From Candidatus Saccharimonadota bacterium (GTDB lineage Bacteria > Patescibacteriota > Saccharimonadia > Saccharimonadales > Saccharimonadaceae): a stretch of DNA of 62,650 nt. Below are positions 41,957 to 50,844 of the stretch, piece by piece (position 1 is the stretch's first letter; every line of letters begins with the position of its first letter). Location: assembly GCA_017533605.1 (NCBI GenBank), contig JAFWKF010000002.1, positions 1 to 62,650 on the forward strand, given 5' to 3'. Both the position numbers and the translations under genes were made by a program. The notes under the pieces are model-generated. The model was not told the origin of the DNA. It searched no databases and saw only the letters and a list, made by a program, of their open reading frames with translations.

Positions 41957-44809
41957 CTAATGTTTGATGGCCAAAAATCCATCTACTGAATTATCGGTTT
42001 CTGCATAGTGGTCGGATCTTTTAACTGGGGTGGATAAGGGGACGGATTCGTGTGTTGGCTTGATTTTTACAGGGGTTTTCTCCTGGTATTCTACCTCTGG
42101 CTTAACAGAGGGAACTACAGGGGTAGCTTTGCCCTTCTTTTTAGAACCTCGGTTTCCCTTTTTAGAGGATTTTTTGAATTCAACTTTCCCTGTTTGCTCG
42201 GCGGCAAGTCTAGCTAGATCCTTTAATCCGAGTCTTTCTTTACCTTCGGCTTGGTTGGGGCTGAGGTTTTGTTGGCGAATTTCGGCCTGCGGTGAAGAAT
42301 ATTTTAAGTTCGGTTTTTGTTCGGTCTTTGCAGGATTAATCACCAGTTTAGGTTCTTGGCGGCCGGAATTAGCTAATTCCCTCTTATACTTCTCTGATTG
42401 TTCGATAGTTTCGCGTATTTCGTTTTCAACTTCTAGACGAGGGCGAGCAAAATACTCGCGAGAATGGGCAACGATAGCGTCAAAGTTGTCTTTAGGGGTT
42501 TCAGGAATTGACAGAGTAGTAGCAGAGAAAGCTGGTACTTTCTCGCCGTTAATAATCATAGAGATGACAAAGTGGCGATTATTGAGCTGGATGATGTCAG
42601 ATTCATCAAAGGTGGGCTCAAATTGCTTGATAAGCATCGGGGCGTCTTCTGGGGATACACGGAAGGAGATAGTAGTACCAACGTTGCCAAAGACGGCATC
42701 ACGGACGTTGTCAGTCATTTGGGCCACATATTGGTTAGCTACAGTCAAATTAAGGCCATATTTGCGGGCTTCTGAGAGGATAACCGCAAATGAGTCTGTA
42801 GCAAAGTTTTGGAACTCATCTACATAAAGATAGAATGGGCGACGATCTTTAACGTCCGGGATATCAGAACGACTCATGGCGGCAAGCTGAACTTTGGTAA
42901 CTATAAATGCACCTAGAATCGCAGCGTTGTCTTCGCCGATGAGGCCTTTAGACAAGTTAACTACTAAGATTTTACCTTCGTCCATGATTTTACGAATATC
43001 AAAGGAAGATTTGGCTTGTCCGATAATATTGCGGATAATTGGGTTAGCGGTAAAAGCGCCGACTTTATTTAAGACTGGAGCGATTGATTCATTAACTTGT
43101 TTTTCGTTCCATTGGCCGAATTCGTGTTTCCAGAATTGTAATACGGTAACGTCTTTGCAATAGTCTAGGGTTTCTTTACGGAAATCTTTATCCGTGAGTA
43201 ATCTAGAAATATCAAGTAGGGTAGTTTCTGGGCGGTCTAGGAGGGCTAAGAGAGTATAACGGAGGATATGTTCAAGACGAGGACCCCAAGAGTCGCCAAA
43301 CATACGTTTTAGCACGCCGATAACTTCAGAACAGACGTTGGGTTTCTTAGCTGGGTCGGAGACTTCCAGTGGGTTAAATGCTACAGGGAAGGCAGTATCG
43401 GCAGGATTGAAATAAACTACATCATTAATCCTAGATTCAGGGATGAATTTAAGGTTATTAATCGCAAAGTCACCGTGGGGATCAATTATACAATAACCTT
43501 GGTCATAGAAAATATCAGAGAGAGCTAGAAGTTCAAGCATACCGCTTTTCCCTGCCCCTGTTTGACCGATGATATAAACATGGCGTGAGCGATCGCGGCG
43601 AAGAAGCCCGAATTGTTCTTTAATTCCCCGGAAATTAGTGAGACCAAAGGCGGAGACGTTTTTATCTTCCTCTGTTTTACCGGTGAGAATTGGAAGTTTA
43701 GCAGGTGGTTCAGCAGTTTTAGAGGTAGCCCAGACGATGTTTGGGGTTTCTACAGAGGTATGAGGTAAATGATAAACTGAGGCTAATTCGGCAATATTAA
43801 GAATAAAACCGCGATTAGAAAATTGGCGCATTTTGTAGGCATCTAAATCTGCAGGGTTAAAACTGGCACCGATTTGTTTAAAACCATTTAAATTAGTGGA
43901 ATTATATTGCTTGAACGTACCAACTAAGGCTTGCATGTTGAGGCGAGCGTCAGTTTGGTTTTGGCCAAGATAGGCGAGTCTGATTTTGACTTCGTAACCA
44001 AGTTTGGTGGCTTTTTCTTCGGCTTTAGCAATCTGAGTTTTGGCGCGTTCAGAGAGTTCAACTTTTTCATCTGAATTAGTGCCGCCGGCAGGTGGTCTAA
44101 AGAGGGCGCCAAAGGCCTCCACTATCCAGGTCCAATCTATGCCAGTACCGGCGAGAATTGGTTTTTTACCAGATTTAACACGTTGAATCCATTTATCAGT
44201 GGTGCTTTTGTGCCAATCGTCGGCGATTGGGCGGGCTAGAATCTGAATCCAGAGTTCTTCGGTGTGGTCAGTGCTGAGTTTTGCAAGCGTACCAGTAATG
44301 CCGGCTAGAGGATCTACTTCGAAGTTATCGAAGGTTTTAATTGGCAGAGCTTCGTTTTCGATCAATCCTAATTCTGAAGAGTAGGCTACAGGGTAATTAG
44401 CGCGATTATCTACATAATCTTCGTTCATTTTGTAAATCTGGACGGTAGGATATTGAGAATATATTTGTCCCTCAACAAAACTTTGTAAAATTTTAGGAGT
44501 CCAGACATAAAAGCGGATTTGGCCGGCGGTAGAAACAATTTCAAAGGATAAATGCTCTTGTACACCTCCAGAGTTTTTGAGTTCTTTTTTATCACGTAAA
44601 ATGCCGTGGAGCGAAGCGAATAATTGTTCAGCAGCTAGCTCTTTTTTGTCGTTTTCGCGTGGAATTTCTAGCATCAAAAGTACGGAATCAACGTTTAAAA
44701 CTTTGAGTTTGTTGAGTTTTTTGTAATTCCTGTAGGTTAAAAAAGCTAGGATTGCCACAATCGGAATCCAAACTATCGGCATTAAAATAAAATGTATGAC
44801 ATTTTCCAT
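41957..44809 (-). CDS. VirD4/TraG-like type IV ATPase (DUF87 class)
   Basis: A 950-aa membrane-anchored ATPase. An N-terminal membrane segment (about 5-25) is followed by a ~360-residue region and a RecA-like motor with Walker A IGQTGAGKS (near 417-425), Walker B FYLYVDEFQNFA and a sensor region LTVANQYVAQM. The last ~150 residues are basic and Pro-rich, likely disordered. Such ATPases in Patescibacteria are found with type IV secretion or pilus genes and could move DNA or protein. No VirB partners are in the window. Leaderless: TATAAT (plus 44816-44821) is 6 nt before the ATG. Confidence 0.85.
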   Translation of the reverse strand: MENVIHFILMPIVWIPIVAILAFLTYRNYKKLNKLKVLNVDSVLLMLEIPRENDKKELAAEQLFASLHGILRDKKELKNSGGVQEHLSFEIVSTAGQIRFYVWTPKILQSFVEGQIYSQYPTVQIYKMNEDYVDNRANYPVAYSSELGLIENEALPIKTFDNFEVDPLAGITGTLAKLSTDHTEELWIQILARPIADDWHKSTTDKWIQRVKSGKKPILAGTGIDWTWIVEAFGALFRPPAGGTNSDEKVELSERAKTQIAKAEEKATKLGYEVKIRLAYLGQNQTDARLNMQALVGTFKQYNSTNLNGFKQIGASFNPADLDAYKMRQFSNRGFILNIAELASVYHLPHTSVETPNIVWATSKTAEPPAKLPILTGKTEEDKNVSAFGLTNFRGIKEQFGLLRRDRSRHVYIIGQTGAGKSGMLELLALSDIFYDQGYCIIDPHGDFAINNLKFIPESRINDVVYFNPADTAFPVAFNPLEVSDPAKKPNVCSEVIGVLKRMFGDSWGPRLEHILRYTLLALLDRPETTLLDISRLLTDKDFRKETLDYCKDVTVLQFWKHEFGQWNEKQVNESIAPVLNKVGAFTANPIIRNIIGQAKSSFDIRKIMDEGKILVVNLSKGLIGEDNAAILGAFIVTKVQLAAMSRSDIPDVKDRRPFYLYVDEFQNFATDSFAVILSEARKYGLNLTVANQYVAQMTDNVRDAVFGNVGTTISFRVSPEDAPMLIKQFEPTFDESDIIQLNNRHFVISMIINGEKVPAFSATTLSIPETPKDNFDAIVAHSREYFARPRLEVENEIRETIEQSEKYKRELANSGRQEPKLVINPAKTEQKPNLKYSSPQAEIRQQNLSPNQAEGKERLGLKDLARLAAEQTGKVEFKKSSKKGNRGSKKKGKATPVVPSVKPEVEYQEKTPVKIKPTHESVPLSTPVKRSDHYAETDNSVDGFLAIKH

Positions 44810-44815
44810 AAGTAT

Positions 44816-44821
44816 ATTATA
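44816..44821 (-). promoter_or_regulatory. Leaderless -10 box of the VirD4-like gene
   Basis: TATAAT on the minus strand, 6 nt before the ATG at 44809. Confidence 0.7.
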
Positions 44822-44827
44822 TCATAT

Positions 44828-45856
44828 TTAAGCTAGTGTATAGGAGTTTTTGTCGATTTTCTTAAACAGTTTCTTATTCTGAAGGTTTAAGAGAATAGTA
44901 GTTTCCTTAACCTTACGGACCTTTAGGACTTGTTTGACAATTTCTTCGCGGGAAAGAGGTTCGGTGGATTTTTCAAGGATGGACTTAATGATGTCAGAGA
45001 TAGTTCCCTTTTTATAGCCCCAAGAGGAGAGCGCGTAAATACCGCGGCCGATTAGAATAAAGCGTTCGTCTTTAATTAATTCGTTGTGGATAGCCTGAAT
45101 AGTGACGTTTTTGCGTTTAAAGTTAGAATCTTTAATTTCTTTAGCAATTTCGGAGAAATGCATCGGTTCTTTTTTGGACTCTAAAATAACATAAATTTTG
45201 TCGCGAATATTTTTAGGATTAACAGAAGGCCATTTAGCAAGTCCCCAGACGCCGTTAAGAGTAGCTAGGAGTTTAGAAACTGATGTAGTAGCTTTAATGT
45301 GATCAGGGTGTTCGTAGTTAAGTTTTTCGTCCAATTCGTCTATAGTCATTGGTTTTTTGTTTGCCTTAATGACTTGGACAATTTCGTCGACACGGTCGCG
45401 GATTTCACGGCTAGTGCCGTAATCAGCGATGCCTATAGCGGCATAATATCTGTCGTTTTCTTCAACAATAGCAAGGCTTTTGGAGAAAGTAGCAATAAAA
45501 TAGAGACCGGCTTTTTCGGTAGCAGTAGTTTTATGTTCATAAATTTTATCAGCAAGATTGTCAAGTCTAGCTACGCGGCCCATTTCGGTAAGGTTGCGGA
45601 CGAGAAGTTTTTCGGCGGCAGCGAGTTCGGGAATTTGGCCGTCTTCAGCGGCGATTTGGAGATGGATTAAGATAGCTTTTTCTAGTTGACGGACTCTTTC
45701 TCTGGTGATTGAAAGCAACTCGCCGATCTGTTCGAGAGTTTCTTTTGGGCCGTCGAGCCCAAAACGACGGGAAATGATTTCTTTTTCACGGTCTTGCTCG
45801 ATGATTTTGAGACTGCCGGAGATTGCTTTTTTCAGAATTTCCGCATTTTTATCCAT
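44828..45856 (-). CDS. Sigma-region-4 and HARE-HTH domain protein
   Basis: A 342-aa DNA-binding or RNA-polymerase-associated protein. The N-terminus (about 20-75) is a sigma-70 region 4-like helix-turn-helix (IISRRFGLDG, TLEQIGELLSITRERVRQLEKAIL). The C-terminal half has HARE-HTH-type winged helices (about 185-260 and 285-340: MHFSEIAKEIKDSNFK, IHNELIKDERFILIGRGIYAL). HARE-HTH is the fold of the RNA polymerase delta subunit RpoE. No sigma region 2 is present, so it is not a full sigma factor. The start is ATG 45856; AAGGAAAG lies upstream. Confidence 0.82.
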   Translation of the reverse strand: MDKNAEILKKAISGSLKIIEQDREKEIISRRFGLDGPKETLEQIGELLSITRERVRQLEKAILIHLQIAAEDGQIPELAAAEKLLVRNLTEMGRVARLDNLADKIYEHKTTATEKAGLYFIATFSKSLAIVEENDRYYAAIGIADYGTSREIRDRVDEIVQVIKANKKPMTIDELDEKLNYEHPDHIKATTSVSKLLATLNGVWGLAKWPSVNPKNIRDKIYVILESKKEPMHFSEIAKEIKDSNFKRKNVTIQAIHNELIKDERFILIGRGIYALSSWGYKKGTISDIIKSILEKSTEPLSREEIVKQVLKVRKVKETTILLNLQNKKLFKKIDKNSYTLA

Positions 45857-45903
45857 CAAATTCTTTCCTTATTCCACCCCTGTTATTGTTATTAATTTAT
45901 ACT

Positions 45904-45932
45904 ATAATATCATAATTCTGTGTTAGTGTCAA
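45904..45932 (-). promoter_or_regulatory. Promoter of the sigma4/HARE gene
   Basis: On the minus strand TTGACA (plus 45927-45932), 17-nt spacer, TATTAT (plus 45904-45909). It leaves a leader of ~40 nt with AAGGAAAG. Confidence 0.82.
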
Positions 45933-46032
45933 CTATGAAATTATCGGTTTCTTATTATATTGTAGCACAATTTTTACATTTTTGGAAAAAAAGTATAAAA
46001 AAGTTTTAAATATAAGCAATATATAGTTTAAT

Positions 46033-48405
46033 TTAAGATTTTTTGGTGCGTTTTTTGCGAGGAGTCTTCTTGGTGGTTTTAGGCTTATTTTCTAGCATTT
46101 CTTTAGCTTGTTCTAGAGTTATTTTTTTCGGATCCTGATCTTTAGGGATTTTGACGTTATTACGGCGGCCGGGACCTTTAATATAGGGGCCGTAAGCGCC
46201 GTTAATAATCATAATTTCGTCCCAGTCGGCGATGATGGAATCAACTTTGGTTTGATAGAGCGGTAGGGCCTCTTCCAATGAAATAGTGTATGGGTCTTTA
46301 TCCTTTATTGGAATGTTGTATTTGCCAGCTTTTAGATACGGGCTAAAGGGACCGTTAGCAGCGATTATTTCGGTACCATCTTTAGCTTTACCTAAGACGC
46401 GTGGGAGTGCTGGGAGTTCTAGTTGTTTTAAGGCTTGCTCTAAAGTAACGGTTTTAGCGGATTTTCGTTTAGGCAAAGGCGCAAAGACAGGTTTTTTGCC
46501 GGATTCTTTTTCGTTATCGCCGAGCTGGATAAAGCCACCATTTTTGCCCACTTTGGCATAAATTGGTTTGCCATTTTCTGGATGGTGTCCGAGCAGGCGG
46601 GCGTTGTTGTATCTTTCTACGCCATTTGCAGTAAGGACAGTGTCGCGGAAGGGCTTATAGAAGTCTTTCAGCATCTTAACGCGCTCTAGTTTGGCTTCGG
46701 CAATTAGGTCCAAATCCTTTTCTATATGAGCAGTGAATTTATAATCTACGATGTTCTTGAAGTTGTCAGTCAAAAAGTCTGCGACGAGTTCGCCGATAGG
46801 TGTTGGAATAAGTTTATCTTTGTTGGCGCCGAAGGACTCTTTGATTATAGCTCTCTCAATAGGAATCTCAACGGGTCCTGCCGGCTCTTTTCCCTCCCCA
46901 AAATCTTTGCTTCGCAAAGCATTTTGAGGTCCCCTTCCAGAGCCGTCACCCGTTGGTGTTACCTTTAGTTCAATAATTTCACGTTCTTCGCCACTGGATT
47001 CGCCTTTTTCTACATAACCGCGGGATTGGATGGCGGTCATGATGGTGGCATAGGTAGATGGGCGGCCAATACCAAGCTCTTCAAGTTTCTTAACTAGTGA
47101 ACCTTCAGTGTAACGAGCCGGTGGTTTGGCAAAAGTTTGTTTGGCGACTAATTCTTGGTAGTTTAGTTGGTCGCCTTTTTTAACTTCAGGTAGTTCGGTG
47201 TCTTTTGATTTGCCATAGACCTTTAAGAAGCCGTCAAAAGTAACAATTTCGCCTTTAGCGATAAACGTGCCCGACTGGCTTGCCTTGATTTTAATCGTGG
47301 TTTTAGCGACTTTAGCATTGGCCATCTGGGTAGCTACGGTGCGAGCCCAGATAAGCTGGTAAAGGCGTTGCTCGTAGCTGTTTTTGCCGGCTTTGGGGTT
47401 ATTAATATCGGTAGGGCGAATGGCTTCGTGAGCTTCTTGAGCAGAGGCGTCTTTGGTTTTAAAATGACGAGTTTTAAGATAATTGGCGCCGTATTTGGTT
47501 TTTACGTAGTTAGAAATTGCACTAGTGGCCTGCGAAGAAAGATTGAGAGAGTCAGTGCGGTGATAAGTGATTAGACCAGCCTGGTACAGACCTTGAGCGG
47601 CGCTCATAGTAGTACGTGCGGCAAAACCTAGTTTAGAGTTAGCTTCAATTTGCAAAGAGGCTGTAGTGAATGGAGTGGGAGCGGATTTATCGCTCTCGGT
47701 TTTTTCTAGATCGGAGACAGTAAAATCTGATTTAGATAAGTTTTCAAGTAAAGTTTTGGCACTATCTTCATCTTTAGGGGAGTCGCCGTCGTAAGAAGCT
47801 GTGAAGGTTTGGTTTGCAGTATCTTTTGGAGTGAATTTACCAGTAATTTTAAAATCGTATTTAGAATTAAATTTTTCAATTTCCTTTTCGCGCTCTACGA
47901 TAAGACGGAGAGCTGGCGATTGGACGCGACCGGCAGAGACGGCGCCGGGGACTTTTTTGCGGACAATATCAGATAGGTCATAGCCCACTAACATATCTAG
48001 TGTCTGGCGGGCCTGCTGGCTTGATACCATGTCCATATCTACGGTGCGAGGATTTTTGATGGCATTCTCTATAGCTGGTTTAGTAATTTCATGAAAAGTG
48101 ATTCTGGCGGTATTTTTAGGTAGATCTAATACCTCTAAGAGATGCCAAGAAATTGATTCTCCTTCGCGGTCTTCATCGGTTGCGAGCCAGATTTTGTCGG
48201 CGTTTTTGGCTTCTTTTTTGAGTTCTTTAATGATGTTTTGGTGTTCTGGCTCAATTTCGTAAGTCACGTCAAAAGTTTCTTTGTTTACTTTGGTGTCTTT
48301 TCTAATATGACCAACTGAGGCCAGGACTTTAAAGTCACTACCTAGGTATTTTTCTATCGTGTGAGCCTTTGCGGGGCTTTCTACTATTACCAAATTTTTC
48401 GCCAT
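46033..48405 (-). CDS. topA: DNA topoisomerase I with an in-frame palindrome insert
   Basis: A type IA topoisomerase (about 790 aa) relaxing negative supercoils. The Toprim domain starts NLVIVESPAKAHTIEKYLG, with DEDREGESISWHL near 86-98. The active-site Tyr is in YHRTDSLNLS, and RPSTYATIMTAIQSRGYVEK near 445. The C-terminus has glycine-rich repeats (YAKVGKNGGFIQLG, IIAANGPFSPYLKAG, INGAYGPYIKGPG) and a Lys-rich tail. Between VTPTGDGSG and PVEIPIERA (about 484-512) an insert encoded by palindrome E2 (46870-46954) interrupts the normal core. The start ATG 48405 is leaderless (TATTAT 7 nt upstream). Confidence 0.94.
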   Translation of the reverse strand: MAKNLVIVESPAKAHTIEKYLGSDFKVLASVGHIRKDTKVNKETFDVTYEIEPEHQNIIKELKKEAKNADKIWLATDEDREGESISWHLLEVLDLPKNTARITFHEITKPAIENAIKNPRTVDMDMVSSQQARQTLDMLVGYDLSDIVRKKVPGAVSAGRVQSPALRLIVEREKEIEKFNSKYDFKITGKFTPKDTANQTFTASYDGDSPKDEDSAKTLLENLSKSDFTVSDLEKTESDKSAPTPFTTASLQIEANSKLGFAARTTMSAAQGLYQAGLITYHRTDSLNLSSQATSAISNYVKTKYGANYLKTRHFKTKDASAQEAHEAIRPTDINNPKAGKNSYEQRLYQLIWARTVATQMANAKVAKTTIKIKASQSGTFIAKGEIVTFDGFLKVYGKSKDTELPEVKKGDQLNYQELVAKQTFAKPPARYTEGSLVKKLEELGIGRPSTYATIMTAIQSRGYVEKGESSGEEREIIELKVTPTGDGSGRGPQNALRSKDFGEGKEPAGPVEIPIERAIIKESFGANKDKLIPTPIGELVADFLTDNFKNIVDYKFTAHIEKDLDLIAEAKLERVKMLKDFYKPFRDTVLTANGVERYNNARLLGHHPENGKPIYAKVGKNGGFIQLGDNEKESGKKPVFAPLPKRKSAKTVTLEQALKQLELPALPRVLGKAKDGTEIIAANGPFSPYLKAGKYNIPIKDKDPYTISLEEALPLYQTKVDSIIADWDEIMIINGAYGPYIKGPGRRNNVKIPKDQDPKKITLEQAKEMLENKPKTTKKTPRKKRTKKS
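46870..46954. repeat. Palindrome E2 inserted in frame in topA
   Basis: AACGGGT and CGGCTCT on the left pair with AGAGCCG and ACCCGTT on the right. The inner stem is CAAAAT/ATTTTG with CTTTGC/GCAAAG around TTC. It shares ACGGGTCCTG and GGTCCCC...CACCCGT with E1. It is translated without interruption as part of TopA. Confidence 0.85.
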
Positions 48406-48412
48406 ATAATCT

Positions 48413-48418
48413 ATAATA
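48413..48418 (-). promoter_or_regulatory. Leaderless -10 box of topA
   Basis: TATTAT on the minus strand, 7 nt before the ATG at 48405. Confidence 0.6.
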
Positions 48419-48454
48419 ACACACCATTGCAAGCATAAGCTTTAACTTTTTTGT

Positions 48455-48462
48455 GCTATTAT
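48455..48462 (+). promoter_or_regulatory. Leaderless -10 box of the gene at 48469
   Basis: An extended-type TGC is followed by TATTAT (48457-48462), then 6 nt and ATG. Confidence 0.6.
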
Positions 48463-48468
48463 AATGGT

Positions 48469-48849
48469 ATGGCTAGAAAAGGACTCTATAAAAAAAATAA
48501 TAAAGAATTGAAACTATGTATTGGTTTGATGCGAGCTTTTCGGGTAATAATGTACATTAATATTGGTATAATTGTCCTTTTGTTTTTGTTTCTTGGTTTA
48601 AGTTGGCTAAGAAATGCCAAACAATACAATAGTAGTGGCGCTGGGATGGTGATGGTATTTTTTTATATTGGGCCGATTATTGCATTAGGTGTTATTTCGT
48701 TACTATTGTTTTTAGTGCCTTTTATTATACGATTGAAAAAACGCGATTACGCCACTATTGAACTAGAATTTGAGAAATGTAAAAAGGCAATTGGGGTTGA
48801 GGTTTTAGTTTCGGTTGCGGCTATTATTATCGTTCTAATGCCATCTTGA
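48469..48849 (+). CDS. Small membrane protein, three helices
   Basis: A 126-aa protein with a basic N-terminus (MARKGLYKKNNKE) and hydrophobic segments at about 23-45, 58-82 and 105-124. No family is recognised. An in-frame extension upstream runs through the -10 box, so I choose ATG 48469, giving a leaderless message. It is divergent from topA with only 63 nt between starts. Confidence 0.7.
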   Translation: MARKGLYKKNNKELKLCIGLMRAFRVIMYINIGIIVLLFLFLGLSWLRNAKQYNSSGAGMVMVFFYIGPIIALGVISLLLFLVPFIIRLKKRDYATIELEFEKCKKAIGVEVLVSVAAIIIVLMPS

Positions 48850-48861
48850 TTTTAAGTATCA

Positions 48862-48897
48862 AAAAAGCCTCAGGTAAGGGTGGGCATCACCTGAGGC
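48862..48897 (-). terminator. Strong minus-strand terminator
   Basis: GCCTCAGGT and ACCTGAGGC form a 9-bp stem; on the minus strand it is followed by TTTTTT (plus 48862-48867). No minus-strand CDS precedes it, which implies a minus-strand non-coding transcript. Confidence 0.82.
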
Positions 48898-49130
48898 TAT
48901 TTTGGCCCTCTAACGCTTCTCTATATTATACCGGGGAGACCCCGGAGCGTAACCCACCTCACACAAATTGGGGCCCGCCGGTTAGAGGGATTGCTAAGCC
49001 TTCGAAAGTGACCTTTCAAAGTGGAGGTAATACTTATAAACTTTAAACCATGAAGAAATTTAAAGCCCGAAAGGGTTTCAAAAGCTCGCAATTTCTGCTA
49101 CACTAGGAGTAGTATAGCTGAAATTATAAC
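48862..49130 (-). ncRNA. Candidate structured RNA between 48849 and dprA
   Basis: This 350-nt gap holds GC-rich nested structure in AT-rich DNA. CCCTCTAAC (48906-48914) pairs with GTTAGAGGG (48981-48989); inside is the perfect hairpin CCGGGG-AGA-CCCCGG (48931-48945). Further right are hairpins GAAATT/AATTTC and AACCC/GGGTT near 49056-49094. The terminator at 48862 shows transcription on the minus strand. A promoter is not clear (TATACT or TATAAT near 49112-49128). No RNA family is recognised; the boundaries are approximate. Confidence 0.5.
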
Positions 49131-49148
49131 TTATTTAGGTGCGGTGTG

Positions 49149-49171
49149 GCACGTTTTTTCGTGCCAACTGC
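49149..49171. repeat. Hairpin upstream of dprA
   Basis: TGGCACG and CGTGCCA pair around TTTTTT. It lies ~30 nt before the dprA start and could act as an operator or an RNA hairpin. Confidence 0.6.
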
Positions 49172-49197
49172 TTTAATTATATCACAGGAGTAAAAAT

Positions 49198-50160
49198 ATG
49201 TCAACACTTTTTTCACACTTTTCTAAAAAAATCAACCATATTTCACCCCTAGAGCATAATTTTACAGAGGCGTTGGATACTATTGCGCTTAAGCCTAAAA
49301 TATTGTATTTTTATGGTAAATTGCCAGAAAATGTGGCAAAAACTGTGGCCGTTGTGGGATCTAGACATAATACTAGATATGGAGAGGAAGTAGCTTACAG
49401 GATAGGTTATGAATTGGCTCGGCATGGAGTAGTGGTGATTTCTGGGCTTGCTTATGGGATAGACTCCATTGCGCATCGTGGGTGTCTAGATGCGGGTGGG
49501 TGTACGGTGGCAGTGCTAGGTACACCGATAGATAAGATTTACCCGCGTAGTCATATTGGGCTTGCCAATGAGATTATTGAAAAAGGTGGTGCAATTATTA
49601 GCGAGTATGCTCCGCGCAGCTTTGATTACAGAGATGCACCTCTGGCGCCGGGTGAGTATTTAAGCGAGTCTGGAAAGCGTTTGCAGGACGCAAAAAGCTC
49701 ATTTTTACATCGTAATCGTTTGATTTCTGGGCTTTCTGATGCGGTAGTGGTGGTAGAAGCGGCTGAGCGATCTGGTTCCCTAAATACTGCCACGCATGCT
49801 TTAAATCAGGGTAAAGACGTGTTTTCTGTGCCTGGAAACATTAATAACCCATATTCACAGGGGTGCAATAAGCTAATTAGACAGGGGGCAATTCCCTTTA
49901 CGGAAGTGGACGATATTTTACAGGTGTTGTTCCCTGATGAATATCTTAAAAAACAGCGTAAAAAGCGACGAAAACAATTAATTGGTGATACGGATGTAGA
50001 AACCCTGATTTTGCAGGCGCTAGATGTGGGCATGCGTTCTGGTGAAGAGATAATGAAAAATGCGTGTTTGCCGCCAGAAGTATTTAATGAGGCAATAACG
50101 ATGCTAGAGATAAAAGGACGCGTGCGTTCTCTTGGAGCAAATAATTGGAGTTTAAATTAA
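49198..50160 (+). CDS. dprA: DNA-processing protein DprA
   Basis: DprA binds incoming single-stranded DNA and loads RecA during natural transformation. In 320 aa the Rossmann-like domain shows VAVVGSRHNTRYG (about 50-62), VVISGLAYGIDSIAHRGCLDAGG (near 80-102), VAVLGTPIDKIYP and RNRLISGLSDAVVVVEA. A C-terminal winged helix (about 260-320) is present. An insertion near 140-170 (PLAPGEYLSESGKRLQDAK) is longer than usual. CAGGAG precedes the ATG by 7 nt. Its presence fits the natural competence reported for Saccharibacteria. Confidence 0.93.
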   Translation: MSTLFSHFSKKINHISPLEHNFTEALDTIALKPKILYFYGKLPENVAKTVAVVGSRHNTRYGEEVAYRIGYELARHGVVVISGLAYGIDSIAHRGCLDAGGCTVAVLGTPIDKIYPRSHIGLANEIIEKGGAIISEYAPRSFDYRDAPLAPGEYLSESGKRLQDAKSSFLHRNRLISGLSDAVVVVEAAERSGSLNTATHALNQGKDVFSVPGNINNPYSQGCNKLIRQGAIPFTEVDDILQVLFPDEYLKKQRKKRRKQLIGDTDVETLILQALDVGMRSGEEIMKNACLPPEVFNEAITMLEIKGRVRSLGANNWSLN

Positions 50161-50166
50161 AAAAGC

Positions 50167-50195
50167 TTGCTAAAAACAAAAAACTTATGTATAAT
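50167..50195 (+). promoter_or_regulatory. Promoter of the secreted protein at 50203
   Basis: TTGCTA (50167-50172), 17-nt spacer, TATAAT (50190-50195), 7 nt, ATG. Leaderless. Confidence 0.75.
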
Positions 50196-50202
50196 AGATT
50201 TT

Positions 50203-50844
50203 ATGAAACTAGGTCATGCACGAAGCGGCAGTAAGCTTATGAGGTTATGGTTGGCGCTAGGTTTTATCGGCGTGGCTGGTTTTGGTTTTTCGGCTGCTAA
50301 AACTTTCGCTCTTACTTATCAGTCGCCGGTTAATGTGCAATTTACTTGGGGATCTACGCTCAATCTTTCTCTGTCTTCTGCCGATATAACAATAGCAAAT
50401 CTTGCTCCTGGTACTTATCAAGATTCTAATATTATTACGGTGAGCGTAAACACTAATGCCACTTTTGGTTATACTCTGTCTGCGGCGACTGGTAATGGCA
50501 CGACGTATACGAATACTAACCTTGTTAATGGTAGTAATACTTTTACTAGTCTAGCTACTACTGATAGTTATAGTTCTATGAGTTCAGCTGGTAACAATAA
50601 ATGGGGCTATTCTTATTCTACTAATTCTGGTAGTACTTGGTCTAATTATTCTGGTTTGCCATACTGCACTCCTTCTGGCGGTGAATGTACTCAGGGTACA
50701 GCTTTAATTACTACTTCTAATGCAGCAGATAGTAAATCCATTAAATTTAAGATTGGCGCAAAGGCTTCGGCGGCCCAGCCGGCAGGTACTTATAGAAATG
50801 TGGTTAATTTCTTCGTTACAGTCGCCCCAGATCCTAATGCATAG
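50203..50844 (+). CDS. Secreted beta-sandwich protein (GAKA family, copy 1)
   Basis: A 213-aa exported protein: signal peptide about 1-36 (LGFIGVAGFGFSAAKTFA), mature part rich in Ser, Thr, Asn and Tyr with few charges. The C-terminal half has WGYSYSTNSG and FKIGAKASAAQPAGTYRNVVNFFVTV, which recur in the protein at 56471 (WGYSLG, YFGAKANLNQGAGTYANVVIISVVT). There is no anchor. A WxL-like or pilin-like surface subunit is possible. Leaderless start; its end overlaps pth by 11 nt. Confidence 0.78.
   Translation: MKLGHARSGSKLMRLWLALGFIGVAGFGFSAAKTFALTYQSPVNVQFTWGSTLNLSLSSADITIANLAPGTYQDSNIITVSVNTNATFGYTLSAATGNGTTYTNTNLVNGSNTFTSLATTDSYSSMSSAGNNKWGYSYSTNSGSTWSNYSGLPYCTPSGGECTQGTALITTSNAADSKSIKFKIGAKASAAQPAGTYRNVVNFFVTVAPDPNA

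Noticed and set aside
41334-42335. GTTCGGTTTTTGTTCGG word repeated near 41335 and 42312
   Set aside because: One copy is in a coding region and the word is short and low in complexity; probably chance, with no further copies in a pattern.
48846-49046. 66-aa ORF after the small membrane protein
   Set aside because: No ribosome binding site; it runs through the terminator and the GC-rich palindrome, and the composition is unlike a protein.
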